Positions 19,308 through 27,821 of a DNA stretch of 64,000 bases are shown here, one piece after another; position 1 is the stretch's first letter; each line of letters starts with the position of its first letter. The notes under the pieces were generated by a model. The model had not been told where the DNA came from. It made no database searches and was given only the letters and a program-made list of their open reading frames with translations. Both the position numbers and the translations under genes were made by a program. This stretch comes from Bacillota bacterium (lineage in GTDB: Bacteria > Bacillota > Clostridia > Lachnospirales > Lachnospiraceae), in assembly GCA_023395555.1 (NCBI GenBank), contig JAEWYQ010000084.1, positions 1 to 64,000 of the forward strand. The letters run 5' to 3'.

Positions 19308-20021
19308 TCAGGCTTCCTCAATCAGCTCCAGGAATACATCCTCCAGGCTGCTGTTTCCCTTAACCTCCTGGGTTGTGCCGCAGGAGACCAGCCTTCCGCC
19401 TTTAATAATAGCAATTTTATTGCACAGCTTTTCCGCTACCTCCAGCACATGGGTGGAGAAAAAGATGGCGCTTCCCTCCTGGCACAGCTGTGCCATAATG
19501 GTCTTCAGCGTATGGGACGCCTTAGGGTCCAGCCCCACAAAGGGTTCATCCAGAATCAGAAGATTTGGTCTATGAACCAACGCGGCAATAATCGCCAGCT
19601 TCTGCTTCATTCCATGGGAATAGGAGGCGATGCTGTCTCCCAGGTTCCCCGTCAGTTCAAAAGCTTCACTGTATCTGGAAATCAAAACCTCCCTGTCAGA
19701 GCGGCTCACCCCATAGATATCACTGATAAAGTTCAAGTAACCAATTCCCGTCAGATGCTCATACAGATCCGGATTATCCGGGATATATGCAATCTGCTGC
19801 TTGCAGGCAACGGGATCCTTGAGGATGGAGATCCCATCGATGGTAATCTCCCCTTCCTCAAAATCCAGCACTCCCGCAACGGCACGTATGGTAGTGGTCT
19901 TACCTGCCCCGTTATGACCAATGAAGCCATAGATATCACCCTGCTCCACCTCCAGGCTCAGATTATCCACCGCTTTCTTATTCTTCCCGTAGCTTTTTGA
20001 AAAATTACTGATTCTCAGCAT
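19308..20021 (-). CDS. ABC transporter ATP-binding protein
   Basis: About 237 residues from ATG 20021 (GGGGG 5 bases upstream). An in-frame start at 20075 would overlap the aminopeptidase gene and lacks a site. Walker A GHNGAGKTTTIRAV, the Q-loop region, signature YSHGMKQKLAIIAAL, Walker B LLILDEPFVGLDP and the switch histidine in STHVLEVAE are all present. It powers the membrane protein encoded just downstream. The subfamily resembles CcmA or Nat-type exporter ATPases, and the substrate is unknown. Confidence 0.92.
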   Translation of the reverse strand: MLRISNFSKSYGKNKKAVDNLSLEVEQGDIYGFIGHNGAGKTTTIRAVAGVLDFEEGEITIDGISILKDPVACKQQIAYIPDNPDLYEHLTGIGYLNFISDIYGVSRSDREVLISRYSEAFELTGNLGDSIASYSHGMKQKLAIIAALVHRPNLLILDEPFVGLDPKASHTLKTIMAQLCQEGSAIFFSTHVLEVAEKLCNKIAIIKGGRLVSCGTTQEVKGNSSLEDVFLELIEEA

Positions 20022-20061
20022 AATATCCCCCATTCCAACCTCCGGTCTTCTCCCCTTAGCA

Positions 20062-22140
20062 TCACTCTGCGTCAAGGGCTTCGTTTAATTGCTCCGTACC
20101 TGCCAGAACAAATCTTGCGTCCTGAATAATCGGTATTCTGCTGCCATCCTTTCGCACTACCGCAATCTCCTTAATCTCATCATAAGGAAGGGTGATATCC
20201 GTATGGCAGTTAAAATATGCCTTGGAAGGCTCCGTCTTGCGCAGCAGGGAAATCTCATTATCCCTGGCTACCGTCTCCTTCCCGTCGGGATTAAACACAG
20301 CCGTATCCTCTCTCATGACATAGCAGGTATCCCCGATGGCAAAATGCGGCCCTGTCTTCTCGGCAATGAGAATCGGCAAACGGGGCGCAATATCGAATTT
20401 CCTGCCCATCATATAGGCAGTGGTGTTGGTGCCGATGGCAAATTCGCCAAGGGGCAGATAATCATGGTTATACAGCAGATTCTCCTTAACAAAGCTCTTA
20501 TTCCTCTCCGCCTCGTCAAAATTGGTGCAGGAATATTCCGCTACCAGCCCGTCCCGGAAGGTAAGCTCCAGCTCCCGGTATTCCAGGTCATTGAGATAGA
20601 TTCTGGAAACATGAAGCACTCCGTTGGTGCCCTCCAGCACAGGTGAGGTGAACACCTCTCCCACCGGAACATTGACATCCGCCACACAATTCTCAAATAT
20701 GCTTTCTTTGGAGCTGTCCTTCAGCTCATAGAGCTTTACCTTCAGATCCGTATGATTCTCTCCGGCACCCAGGATATGGACATATTCTCCCTGATCCAGA
20801 GCATCAATAATGCATTGCTGAATCCTCTGGTAGAGATCATTATCCAGATTATTCACCTTCACCGTCTCCGCAAAGATTCCGTTGAAATCCTTTCCAATCT
20901 CAGGAACCGGATAGGCGATAATGGTAAAGGAGGTCTCACTGGGTTTTAGATATTCATTTTTAATGAAATTATCCTCACTGTTAAATTCCACATAAAGCTT
21001 CTGCTGGTGATCGTCCAGCTTCACCGCTTCCTTCTTATCCTGGGGCGCAAAAAGCTCCTCTCCGAAGACCTCAATCAACGCAGGGCCCGCATACAGCCCG
21101 GCCTTCTCCTTATACTTCTCGTAAGCCTGCTTCACGCACTCCAGACGTCGCTCCTTGAAGGCTTTATCAAAGAACAGGCCGATATCAAAACGATGGTCAT
21201 AATCGAACTGCTTATTGGGGCTGGTGGCATGGTAGCCGATCTTCAGATGCTGCCTCTTATTCACCGCATGATAAGCTGCCCGGTAAATGGTAGGCTCCAG
21301 ACCCATTTCCCTGAAATTACGGATTGCATAACGCACCATCCGTTCAAATCCAATCTGATAGCGGATATTCACATATACCTTCTTGCTCAGATCCAGACGA
21401 TTGGCAGTATAACCCCGGCGAAAGCCCTCGGTATAGGTATCCGCCATTGCCTGAAGCTGCTCCTGGGGCAGAGAATTCAGGAACTCAGCCGTCTTTATCT
21501 CATTTTCCGTAATGTATTCCCCATAGAAATAAAGATAACGCAGATCCTCCAAATCCGATTCCATAATAATATCCGTTGCAAAGGTCAGATCCGAATCCAC
21601 CAGATCCCGGACCCGGTTCTCCACCAGCACCTGGCAATAATCGCTCATGAAGTCATAGACCGCACGCTTTGCATCCTTATAGGTGTGTTCGTCCTCTTCT
21701 TCAAAATAATTATAGATCTCAATCAGCAGCTCCAGGTAAATGGTCATTTCATACCGTCTGCATTCATAGGCATAGGAAATGATTCCCCGCAGCTCCGTCG
21801 CCAAAAAGGACAGAAGCTTACCGAACTTGTCCCCCAGCTTCTCACAGGCATAAGAGGGATTGGCATAGCTGAATTGATAATGATCGTCTGTAATATCCTC
21901 ATAGAGAGCCTGATTCAGTCCCTTTAACTCCTCCAGGGAAAGTCCGGCGATCCGATCCTCCATAGCCATGTCCGCAACCTGCGCCACCATGCTCACAAAG
22001 GATGCCGTCCTATGGAAATAGGTGCGGAACGGCTCCCGCACACTTTCCTCCGTCTCCATAACCCGGATCCGCTCCAGAGCCAGCTCGTATCTCTCCTGAA
22101 TCGCTTCATTGTCTTCTTTGAATAAAATACTGTATTTCAT
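20062..22140 (-). CDS. M29-type metallo-aminopeptidase with N-terminal extension
   Basis: A 692-residue cytoplasmic protein. The C-terminal half (about 370-690) carries the M29 (AmpS/aminopeptidase T) pattern. That includes ENHTDLKVKL, VPVGEVFTSP with a metal-ligand-type Glu, LPLGEFAIGTN with a second Glu, KTGPHFAIGDTCY and CHTDITLPYDE with His/Asp residues. The first 350 or so residues are a helical region absent from the usual 400-residue enzymes. It contains no motif I recognise. GGAGG lies 7 bases before the ATG. It sits just upstream of the ABC exporter (40-base gap), so they may share a transcript. Peptide trimming is likely; specificity is unknown. Confidence 0.8.
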   Translation of the reverse strand: MKYSILFKEDNEAIQERYELALERIRVMETEESVREPFRTYFHRTASFVSMVAQVADMAMEDRIAGLSLEELKGLNQALYEDITDDHYQFSYANPSYACEKLGDKFGKLLSFLATELRGIISYAYECRRYEMTIYLELLIEIYNYFEEEDEHTYKDAKRAVYDFMSDYCQVLVENRVRDLVDSDLTFATDIIMESDLEDLRYLYFYGEYITENEIKTAEFLNSLPQEQLQAMADTYTEGFRRGYTANRLDLSKKVYVNIRYQIGFERMVRYAIRNFREMGLEPTIYRAAYHAVNKRQHLKIGYHATSPNKQFDYDHRFDIGLFFDKAFKERRLECVKQAYEKYKEKAGLYAGPALIEVFGEELFAPQDKKEAVKLDDHQQKLYVEFNSEDNFIKNEYLKPSETSFTIIAYPVPEIGKDFNGIFAETVKVNNLDNDLYQRIQQCIIDALDQGEYVHILGAGENHTDLKVKLYELKDSSKESIFENCVADVNVPVGEVFTSPVLEGTNGVLHVSRIYLNDLEYRELELTFRDGLVAEYSCTNFDEAERNKSFVKENLLYNHDYLPLGEFAIGTNTTAYMMGRKFDIAPRLPILIAEKTGPHFAIGDTCYVMREDTAVFNPDGKETVARDNEISLLRKTEPSKAYFNCHTDITLPYDEIKEIAVVRKDGSRIPIIQDARFVLAGTEQLNEALDAE

Positions 22141-22166
22141 TATGAATCCTCCATCCTCTTTTTAGT

Positions 22167-22201
22167 AATCATAGGAACATGGGTTATATTCCTATAATAT
22201 A
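22167..22201. repeat. Palindromic repeat, diverged copy
   Basis: This 35-bp palindrome (ATAGGAA / TTCCTAT arms) matches the two copies at 23155 and 23252, with paired changes in both arms. It overlaps the stop codon of the small membrane protein gene. Confidence 0.6.
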
Positions 22202-22507
22202 AATAATCAGCAGCAATATTGTCATAAATCCGTTGAGCACTGCTCCAATCATGGGAAACCGGTAAAAAATATCTTTTTTCCTGAACGCCCGATAACTCAG
22301 TATAAAGCCGGTGACCGCCAGGACGAACAGACCGATTCCAGCCACACCGAGGACCATTCCTCCCTGACCGCGGGCCAGCCCCGAGATAATGCTGACCGCC
22401 AAAAAGCCGAAAACAACAAATATCCCAATAACTGCGGAGCCTATCCCCAGCTTCGTATGTCTCCTGCCGGAGAAATGGATCATATCCTTATTTCTTTTTA
22501 TATGCAC
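22184..22507 (-). CDS. Small membrane protein of unknown function
   Basis: A 107-residue protein with three hydrophobic segments (about 22-45, 50-72 and 87-107) and a basic N terminus (KRNKDMIHFSGRRHTKLG). It starts with GTG at 22507, with AGGAGG 8 bases upstream inside the end of the VanZ gene, which it overlaps by 20 bases. Translation is therefore coupled. It resembles the DUF6142-type proteins of Lachnospiraceae, a recollection I could not check. The role is unknown. Confidence 0.65.
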   Translation of the reverse strand: MHIKRNKDMIHFSGRRHTKLGIGSAVIGIFVVFGFLAVSIISGLARGQGGMVLGVAGIGLFVLAVTGFILSYRAFRKKDIFYRFPMIGAVLNGFMTILLLIIYIIGI

Positions 22508-22994
22508 CTTTTTCTCCTCCTTCTACTCTTCTTCCGGCGCAGAGCTTCCGGTAAATTCTGCTGATGACAGAATAGAAAACATATCCCAGTATTCCCCCCA
22601 AGGTATTCATCAAAATATCATCCACATCAAAAATACCAACCTTGAGCACCAGCTGTGTTGTCTCCACCGCCAGACTGAACACCACGCTCAGCAGCGCAAT
22701 CCGCCAAAATCTCCGGTACCTTCGGCTCAGCTGGGGAAGAAGGAATCCGAAAGGGGCAAAAGCCAGGATATTACCCAGGATATTAACGACAAATACCTCC
22801 AGGCCAAGCTGCTGCCTGTACCGGATAAAACGCTTGATCTCCTTGAGGAACTCCAGATTGCTGCGGTAGCCCTCCACGGCACACCCCCGCCCATAATGCT
22901 CACTGAAGAACAAAAAATAAGATAATAATATAATATATACATAGAACAAAAGCCATCCTGCTTTTGTCAATATTTTTACAGTACGATCCTTCAA
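22488..22994 (-). CDS. VanZ-like family membrane protein
   Basis: A 168-residue protein with an N-terminal membrane helix, then NLEFLKEIKRFIRYRQQLGL and the VanZ core: VVNILGNILAFAPFGFLLP, ALLSVVFSLAVETTQLVL, GIFDVDDILMNTLGGILGYVFY. VanZ of the vancomycin cluster gives low-level teicoplanin resistance, but most homologues are of unknown role. There are no vanHAX genes here, so resistance cannot be claimed. It is the first gene of a coupled pair with its own promoter. Confidence 0.88.
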   Translation of the reverse strand: MKDRTVKILTKAGWLLFYVYIILLSYFLFFSEHYGRGCAVEGYRSNLEFLKEIKRFIRYRQQLGLEVFVVNILGNILAFAPFGFLLPQLSRRYRRFWRIALLSVVFSLAVETTQLVLKVGIFDVDDILMNTLGGILGYVFYSVISRIYRKLCAGRRVEGGEKGAYKKK

Positions 22995-23079
22995 TTTCCT
23001 TCTCCATATCCTATATTTTCTAATTAGATTGCGCCACCCTCAAGAATAATATACCATCGTCGTAAATGTCCGTTTATTT

Positions 23080-23108
23080 ATTATAAAGCAAATCTGACTC
23101 TCAGTAAA
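23080..23108 (-). promoter_or_regulatory. Promoter of the VanZ gene pair
   Basis: On the minus strand TTTACT (23103-23108), a 17-base spacer and a perfect TATAAT (23080-23085) lie about 85 bases before the VanZ start. Confidence 0.65.
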
Positions 23109-23154
23109 GTGTATAATATAATGTTATGAGAACATTTATATCCGGATTATACTA

Positions 23155-23190
23155 TGATTACAGGAACATGCATGATGTTCCTGTAATATA
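23155..23190. repeat. 36-bp palindromic repeat, copy 1
   Basis: ATTACAGGAACAT and ATGTTCCTGTAAT are exact 13-bp arms around a 5-base centre. The whole unit recurs at 23252 with one change. Confidence 0.85.
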
Positions 23191-23201
23191 CCTTATCAGA
23201 A

Positions 23202-23226
23202 GTTGTATTCCAAACTTCTGATAAAA
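23202..23226. other. Hairpin between the two palindromes
   Basis: TTATCAGAAGTT and its complement form a 12-bp stem around about 8 bases (approximate ends). There is no T-run on either side. Confidence 0.5.
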
Positions 23227-23251
23227 GGTGCCGCTTCTGCACCGTCCATCC

Positions 23252-23287
23252 TGATTACAGGAACATGCATTATGTTCCTGTAATATA
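23252..23287. repeat. 36-bp palindromic repeat, copy 2
   Basis: Identical to the copy at 23155 except for one base in the centre. It lies 130 bases upstream of the hydrogenase-like gene. Confidence 0.85.
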
Positions 23288-23315
23288 TTTCCCCGCAGTA
23301 GATTTTTTTTCTGCT

Positions 23316-23350
23316 TTTTTGTAAAATATACTTACAGGCGCTTATGATAT
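23316..23350 (+). promoter_or_regulatory. Possible promoter of the hydrogenase-like gene
   Basis: TTGTAA, an 18-base spacer and TATGAT lie 65-95 bases before the ATG at 23417. Matches are partial. Confidence 0.4.
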
Positions 23351-23416
23351 ACATCAATCAGTCCGTGCCGGATTGGCCAGGCTGTTATCTTTCAGAAAGG
23401 ATCTCCGAAAAAACAT

Positions 23417-24661
23417 ATGAAAACATTTGAGGAATTGTATTATGAGGTTTTAATCAGGACATTGAAGGAAAAAGATATGAGCTTTCTTGAGAAGCTGGAG
23501 CTCTACGACACCCACCAGCTGGACTGCCTGCTTCATCCTGAGAAGCACCCGTTGGTATGGAGCACCGGGGACTGCCGCTGTGAAAAAGGGGATCATAATT
23601 GTGTAAAGGTCTGCCCTTTCCACGCCATTCATCCGAACCAGTCCGGCGAAATAGAAATTGAGGAAGAAAAATGTGTCGGCTGTGCCCTCTGTATCCAGGA
23701 ATGCCGGGCGAAGAAGCTCACCTCCAGCAAGGATGTCATACCGGCCCTGCAAGCCGTCCGCTCCCATGAAGGACCGGTTTATGCCCTGGTTGCCCCCGCC
23801 TTTCTCGGCCAGTTCAGCAACGATGTCACGCCCGGCAAGCTTCGCAGCGCGCTGAAGGCCGCCGGCTTTGACGGCATGATCGAGGTGGCTTTGTTTGCCG
23901 ATATTCTGACGTTGAAGGAGGCCCTGGAATTTGACCGGAATATTCAGACGGAAAGCGACTACCAGCTTACCAGCTGCTGCTGTCCCATGTGGATTGCCAT
24001 GATCCGAAAGATCTATAAGGAGCTGATGCCCCATGTTCCGCCGTCGGTATCTCCCATGATCGCCAGCGGGCGGGCCGTTAAGACACTGCATTCCGATGCT
24101 CTCACCGTCTTCATCGGGCCCTGTCTGGCCAAGAAAGCGGAAGCAAAGGAGAAGGATATCGCAGATGCCGTGGATTATGTGCTCACCTTCCAGGAGATTC
24201 AGGATATCTTCCGCATCATGGAGATCGATCCCGCCGGGATGGAAGAAAGCGAAAAGGATCATTCCTCCCGGGCAGGCAGGATCTATGCCCATACCGGAGG
24301 AGTCAGCGAGGCGGTCAGCGCCACGGTAGAACGGCTGAATCCCAACCGGAGAATTACCATCCGCACCCAACAGGCAGATGGTGTTCCGGCTTGTAAAGCC
24401 ATGATTAACCAGCTTCTCTCCGGTGACACCACCGCCAATTTCTTTGAAGGAATGGGCTGTGTCGGCGGATGCGTCGGCGGCCCGAAGGTTCTGATTCCCC
24501 ATGAGCAGGGCAGGGCACAGGTTGAGGAGTATGGCATGGCGGCTCCCTATCCCACTCCCATTGATAATCCCTATGTAATTGAACTGCTCCGCCGTCTCGG
24601 CCTGGATACCGTGGAAAGCCTGTTGGAAAAGAGTGATATTTTCACAAGAACCTTTGAATAG
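23417..24661 (+). CDS. [FeFe]-hydrogenase-like protein with two ferredoxin clusters
   Basis: A 414-residue protein. An N-terminal cysteine-rich region (CRCEKGDHNCVKVCPFHAI, then CVGCALCIQECR, about 53-95) would bind two [4Fe-4S] clusters. The H-cluster domain has the three signature loops in order: L1 TSCCCPMW (about 185-192), L2 GPCLAKKAE (about 234-242) and L3 FEGMGCVGGCVGG (about 342-354). Canonical L1 is TSCCPxW, so one extra Cys is present. In L2 the usual Met before Pro-Cys is replaced by Gly. These loops fit the less-studied group B-like enzymes better than the classical group A. It probably exchanges electrons between H2/protons and ferredoxin, or senses redox state. It stands alone; maturases HydEFG are not in the window. 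Confidence 0.85.
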   Translation: MKTFEELYYEVLIRTLKEKDMSFLEKLELYDTHQLDCLLHPEKHPLVWSTGDCRCEKGDHNCVKVCPFHAIHPNQSGEIEIEEEKCVGCALCIQECRAKKLTSSKDVIPALQAVRSHEGPVYALVAPAFLGQFSNDVTPGKLRSALKAAGFDGMIEVALFADILTLKEALEFDRNIQTESDYQLTSCCCPMWIAMIRKIYKELMPHVPPSVSPMIASGRAVKTLHSDALTVFIGPCLAKKAEAKEKDIADAVDYVLTFQEIQDIFRIMEIDPAGMEESEKDHSSRAGRIYAHTGGVSEAVSATVERLNPNRRITIRTQQADGVPACKAMINQLLSGDTTANFFEGMGCVGGCVGGPKVLIPHEQGRAQVEEYGMAAPYPTPIDNPYVIELLRRLGLDTVESLLEKSDIFTRTFE

Positions 24662-24664
24662 TCT

Positions 24665-24710
24665 AAAAGCGCCCTCAAAACCAAATAATTGATTTTGAGA
24701 GCGCTTTTTT
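24665..24710. terminator. Bidirectional terminator between convergent genes
   Basis: A 16-bp stem (AAAAGCGC-CTCAAAA and complement, one mismatch) around about 12 bases, with T-runs on the plus strand and A-runs at the other side. It serves the hydrogenase-like gene and the surface-protein gene. Confidence 0.9.
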
Positions 24711-24736
24711 AAGTTATCTTCAGAATAGCTTTCCGG

Positions 24737-27304
24737 TTAATAGAGGACGGTCACAAACATGGTCGAGTTCATCACTGCCTTATTACCGTTAGCATCGATC
24801 AGAGAGTTATTCAATACCTCTATCTTCAGTCCGGTTCCCTTATCCGGTATGTAATCCAGGCTGATATAAGCCGTATTGCCGCTCACGGTTACCGTATTGC
24901 CATAAGTAATGGCAGAATTGGAGATATTGGAAATCCTTAATGTCAGCTGACCGGTAATCTCCTCACTGAAATTGAGCTGTATTCCTGTCAGTGTATTCCT
25001 GTCAAACACAGGGGAGCCCACCATGGTCGGTTTTTTGTTATCCTTCAGAGGCACCATCATAGTGAATTCCGCCATTGCGGAGTAGCTGCCGTTATAGCCC
25101 TTAACACCGCTGATCTTAACAGGACGCTCTACCGTGGCATCGATTCCTCCGTCCGCCACCGTTAAAAGAACCGTAGCGCCGTCAGGGGTATTCCTTGTCA
25201 ATGTTGCCGACAGAACAGGAACTCCCGGAATGGTGTAGTTGCCTACCAGCTCCGCAGATGCTTTATCCAGTTTATTGGCAAACTGGATGCTGATCTGGCT
25301 CAGATTAGTGTCCGACTGAGTGATTTCGTAGGGTGCCGGAAGCTCCGACGACGAGTTGCCTTTCGTATTGTTGAAGGAAATCGGCCGGGCCAGGCTGGGG
25401 TTCTTATAGCTGTCTACTACAAAGCCGTTCTCCAGGATAAAGGAGTAGGTACCAAGAGCAGAAACATTGCTCAGCTTCAGGTTTATCGTCTTCTTATCAT
25501 TGCTGTTGTCCATCCTGGTATAATTGATATTGGTCCCCGAACGGATATCATCGGTAATCGTAGTCAATGTCGTCGTAATTACTCCGGAAGCAAGGGCTGT
25601 TGTTACCTCTTTGTTATAGGTCAGCGCAAGAGTCGAAGTGGTTGCGTCAAATTCATAGGATATCAGAACCGGATTGGATTTATCAACGGTAAAGTTGATC
25701 TTCCGGGTCCATCCTGTCAAAGCCGCGGTATCCGTCGGCTTTACATTATAGGAATCCCACAGGGACAGCCTTATCTCAACGGTACCGGACAAAGCAGCGT
25801 CCGTCTCATTGATGGTATAAACTACATTCTTCGGATCAGAGGCATCAATTACACCCTCCATCATGCTTCCATTGTTCACCTGCAGGAAGCCGGCATAGCT
25901 GAGGGAACGGGTAAATGTCGCCTTCAGGGTGTTATAGCCCGTTCTGACCACCGATATCGGCACCGCCTGTGCCTTCGCTGTGCTGTCCGTACGAAGGGTT
26001 GCCATCAGGGTATAGCTTGCGGGAGCATTCCCGGCCATATCCTTCACCCCTGCCAGTACCACGGTGAATATCTTGCCGTAATCCGCCGGATCGATATTGG
26101 ACAGATCGATCACCAGCGATTTCTTATTTTCACTGGCCACATAATTCAGACGGTTATTCAAAATGCTGAGCGTGTATGCCGAAGCATTCGCTCCCGCGCT
26201 GCCGCTGCTGCTGCCGATTACCGTCGCACCGGTAACACTTAAATTGGTGAAGTCTATGGGCTCCGTGAAATTAATGGTATTCCGGAAGCCGCTGTCATCC
26301 AATACAGGTGATCCCATCAGGCTCGGCGGATAGTTGTCGACAAAGGAAACGCTCTTATAATATGCCTCTATGGGGACCCCTGAAGTAGTTAAAATCTTAT
26401 TGCTCAGGCTGATACCATAATCCCCGTCGAAGGTCTTGGATGCGGTTATGACCAGAGTTCTGCCATCTGCGGAAAGGACCGCGGTCAGTGTTCCCGGATC
26501 CGCGGCAAGCACTCCCTTGGCATTCTTCCTCTGTACCACATCAATATTGGAGGATAACTTGTTACCTGTTTCTATCACTGTGCTGGGATTCACCGCACTG
26601 TCAAATACCACCTTGATCTCCGTGGTGTTAACAATTTCCGCGCTCTGAACCGATGCTTTGGAATCCACCACCTCGATAATGATATAATCATCCACATTAC
26701 TCTTCTTAGCATCTGCGGCTGTGGAGCTGGCTGCTGCTTTTACCCTCAGCGTCACCTTACCCACTTTTCTGGCCGTCACGATACCTTCTGCGGCATTGTC
26801 CACACTGATACAATCCGTGTCTCCCTTATCCGCATACCAATAAGCCTTATCCGTAGGCTTGCTCGGAACCGTCGTTGCATTAAAGTCCATGGTCGATCCC
26901 AGGTTCATCCTATGGGCACCGTTAACCAGCACGGCATTGCTGATTCGAATCTCTTCCGCCGGAATCTTTACGGTGACAGAACAAGACAGTGTCTTGGTCT
27001 TTTTGTTAGAATAGGTTATTTTACACTGTACCTTGGCAGTTCCTCCGGCAACTGCGGTAATCTTTCCTTTGCTGGATACGGTTGCCACATTTTTGTCGGA
27101 CGAAGTATACTTATATGTACTCCCTGCCACTTTGTCCTTAATCTCAAGCTGATATGTCTTACCCACGCCAACCAGCTCCACCTTGGTTTTCACAAACGCA
27201 GGACTTGCCGCGGCACTGGCTATGACCGTGCTATGATTCCAGATCATCGGTATTCCGATCAATAATGCAAGAACCATAATTAATACCCGACTGTACTTCT
27301 TCAT
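24737..27304 (-). CDS. Large secreted Ig-like repeat surface protein
   Basis: An 855-residue protein with a signal peptide (RVLIMVLALLIGIPMIW), then two Big_2-type Ig-like domains (about 38-110: YTSSDKNVATVSSKGKITAV; about 110-205). A run of SbsA/Big_5-like domains follows, with recurring IQLNFSEEI / VKVVFDSAV / NFTEPIDF strands (about 215-850). There is no LPxTG, no SLH domain and no C-terminal membrane helix, so it is released or held by an unknown contact. Such proteins form surface layers or adhesins. AGGGAGG lies 7 bases before the ATG. Upstream is a 0.55-kb region full of palindromic repeats (27305-27882). Confidence 0.8.
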   Translation of the reverse strand: MKKYSRVLIMVLALLIGIPMIWNHSTVIASAAASPAFVKTKVELVGVGKTYQLEIKDKVAGSTYKYTSSDKNVATVSSKGKITAVAGGTAKVQCKITYSNKKTKTLSCSVTVKIPAEEIRISNAVLVNGAHRMNLGSTMDFNATTVPSKPTDKAYWYADKGDTDCISVDNAAEGIVTARKVGKVTLRVKAAASSTAADAKKSNVDDYIIIEVVDSKASVQSAEIVNTTEIKVVFDSAVNPSTVIETGNKLSSNIDVVQRKNAKGVLAADPGTLTAVLSADGRTLVITASKTFDGDYGISLSNKILTTSGVPIEAYYKSVSFVDNYPPSLMGSPVLDDSGFRNTINFTEPIDFTNLSVTGATVIGSSSGSAGANASAYTLSILNNRLNYVASENKKSLVIDLSNIDPADYGKIFTVVLAGVKDMAGNAPASYTLMATLRTDSTAKAQAVPISVVRTGYNTLKATFTRSLSYAGFLQVNNGSMMEGVIDASDPKNVVYTINETDAALSGTVEIRLSLWDSYNVKPTDTAALTGWTRKINFTVDKSNPVLISYEFDATTSTLALTYNKEVTTALASGVITTTLTTITDDIRSGTNINYTRMDNSNDKKTINLKLSNVSALGTYSFILENGFVVDSYKNPSLARPISFNNTKGNSSSELPAPYEITQSDTNLSQISIQFANKLDKASAELVGNYTIPGVPVLSATLTRNTPDGATVLLTVADGGIDATVERPVKISGVKGYNGSYSAMAEFTMMVPLKDNKKPTMVGSPVFDRNTLTGIQLNFSEEITGQLTLRISNISNSAITYGNTVTVSGNTAYISLDYIPDKGTGLKIEVLNNSLIDANGNKAVMNSTMFVTVLY

Positions 27305-27327
27305 CGCTCTTCCTCCCTTTTTTTCTC

Positions 27328-27678
27328 ATTATATCATGAATGAAAAACACATTCATGATCTCCAGCTCCGATCACATGATCACGAGCAAGCTCGTGTCAT
27401 GCTCATTACGCTTTCATTATATCATGAACAAGGAGCATGTCCATGATCTTGTTGCTCCATAACATCTGCTTTTATTATATCATGAACCAAAGACGTGTTC
27501 ATGATCTCCAGCTCCAATCGGAAACTGCAAGCAAGCTTGCTGTGCGAATGTCTTTCTCGCACTATCCTCATTCCGCTTTCATTATATCATGAACATAAAA
27601 CGTGTTCATGATCTCCGGCTCCGTTCACATGATTACGAGCAAGCTCGCATCATGTTCGCTACGCTTTCATTATATCAT
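27328..27678. repeat. Five-copy palindromic repeat array
   Basis: The head ATTATATCATGAAC recurs at 27328, 27416, 27474 and 27581 (the first copy ends in GAAT), and a shorter ATTATATCAT at 27669. In the first four it is followed after 7-9 bases by TCATGATCT, giving a TCATGAACA...TGTTCATGA hairpin. The spacing is 88, 58, 107 and 88 bp. In the two 88-bp units a second hairpin (CACGAG/CTCGTG type) follows. Read on the minus strand each head contains TGATATAAT, an extended -10 box. Confidence 0.85.
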
Positions 27679-27685
27679 ATCATCC

Positions 27686-27801
27686 GCAGATTAGGAACGC
27701 AAGGACCGCCTCCTTGCGTTCCCGTTGCACTTATCCAGGATAGCCAGGGAATTGCTTCAAGCAAGCTTAATCAATCCCCTGGCTATCCTGGACTAATCTG
27801 C
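27686..27801. other. Three-way-junction structure
   Basis: An outer stem GCAGATTA/TAATCTGC (27686-27693 with 27794-27801) encloses two hairpins. One is a perfect 12-bp stem (GGAACGCAAGGA, 27694-27705 with 27711-27722). The other is a 21-bp stem with one mismatch (27734-27754 with 27772-27792). The fold is the same read on either strand. Confidence 0.8.
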
Positions 27802-27812
27802 TCATCGTGGAC

Positions 27813-27821
27813 ATTATACCA
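27813..27821 (-). promoter_or_regulatory. Extended -10 promoter upstream of the structured leader
   Basis: On the minus strand TGGTATAAT (hexamer 27813-27818) is an extended -10 element. A TTGACA lies nearby but only 12 bases upstream. Transcription from here would run through all the repeats into the surface-protein gene. Confidence 0.5.

Larger units (their letters stand above)
22995..23416. other. Divergent intergenic region with two promoters and palindromes
   Basis: This 420-bp gap separates the VanZ pair (minus) from the hydrogenase-like gene (plus). It holds the VanZ promoter, two near-identical 36-bp palindromes, a 12-bp-stem hairpin between them and a plausible plus-strand promoter. 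No open frame of note is seen. Confidence 0.7.

Noticed and set aside
20062..20075. Start of the ABC ATP-binding gene at 20075
   Set aside because: The extra residues lack homology and overlap the aminopeptidase stop. The ATG at 20021 has a good ribosome site and begins the conserved domain.
22488..22994. Glycopeptide-resistance locus from the VanZ-like gene
   Set aside because: No vanH, vanA or vanX homologue is in the window, and VanZ-like proteins are common without resistance.
23450..24502. 350-residue minus-strand open frame opposite the hydrogenase-like gene
   Set aside because: It is the antisense of the hydrogenase coding frame, without a ribosome site, and the hydrogenase motifs are intact.
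27305..27700. CRISPR array candidate from the regularly repeated palindromes
   Set aside because: The spacing varies (58, 88, 107 and 88 bp), the intervening segments are themselves related, and no cas genes are near.
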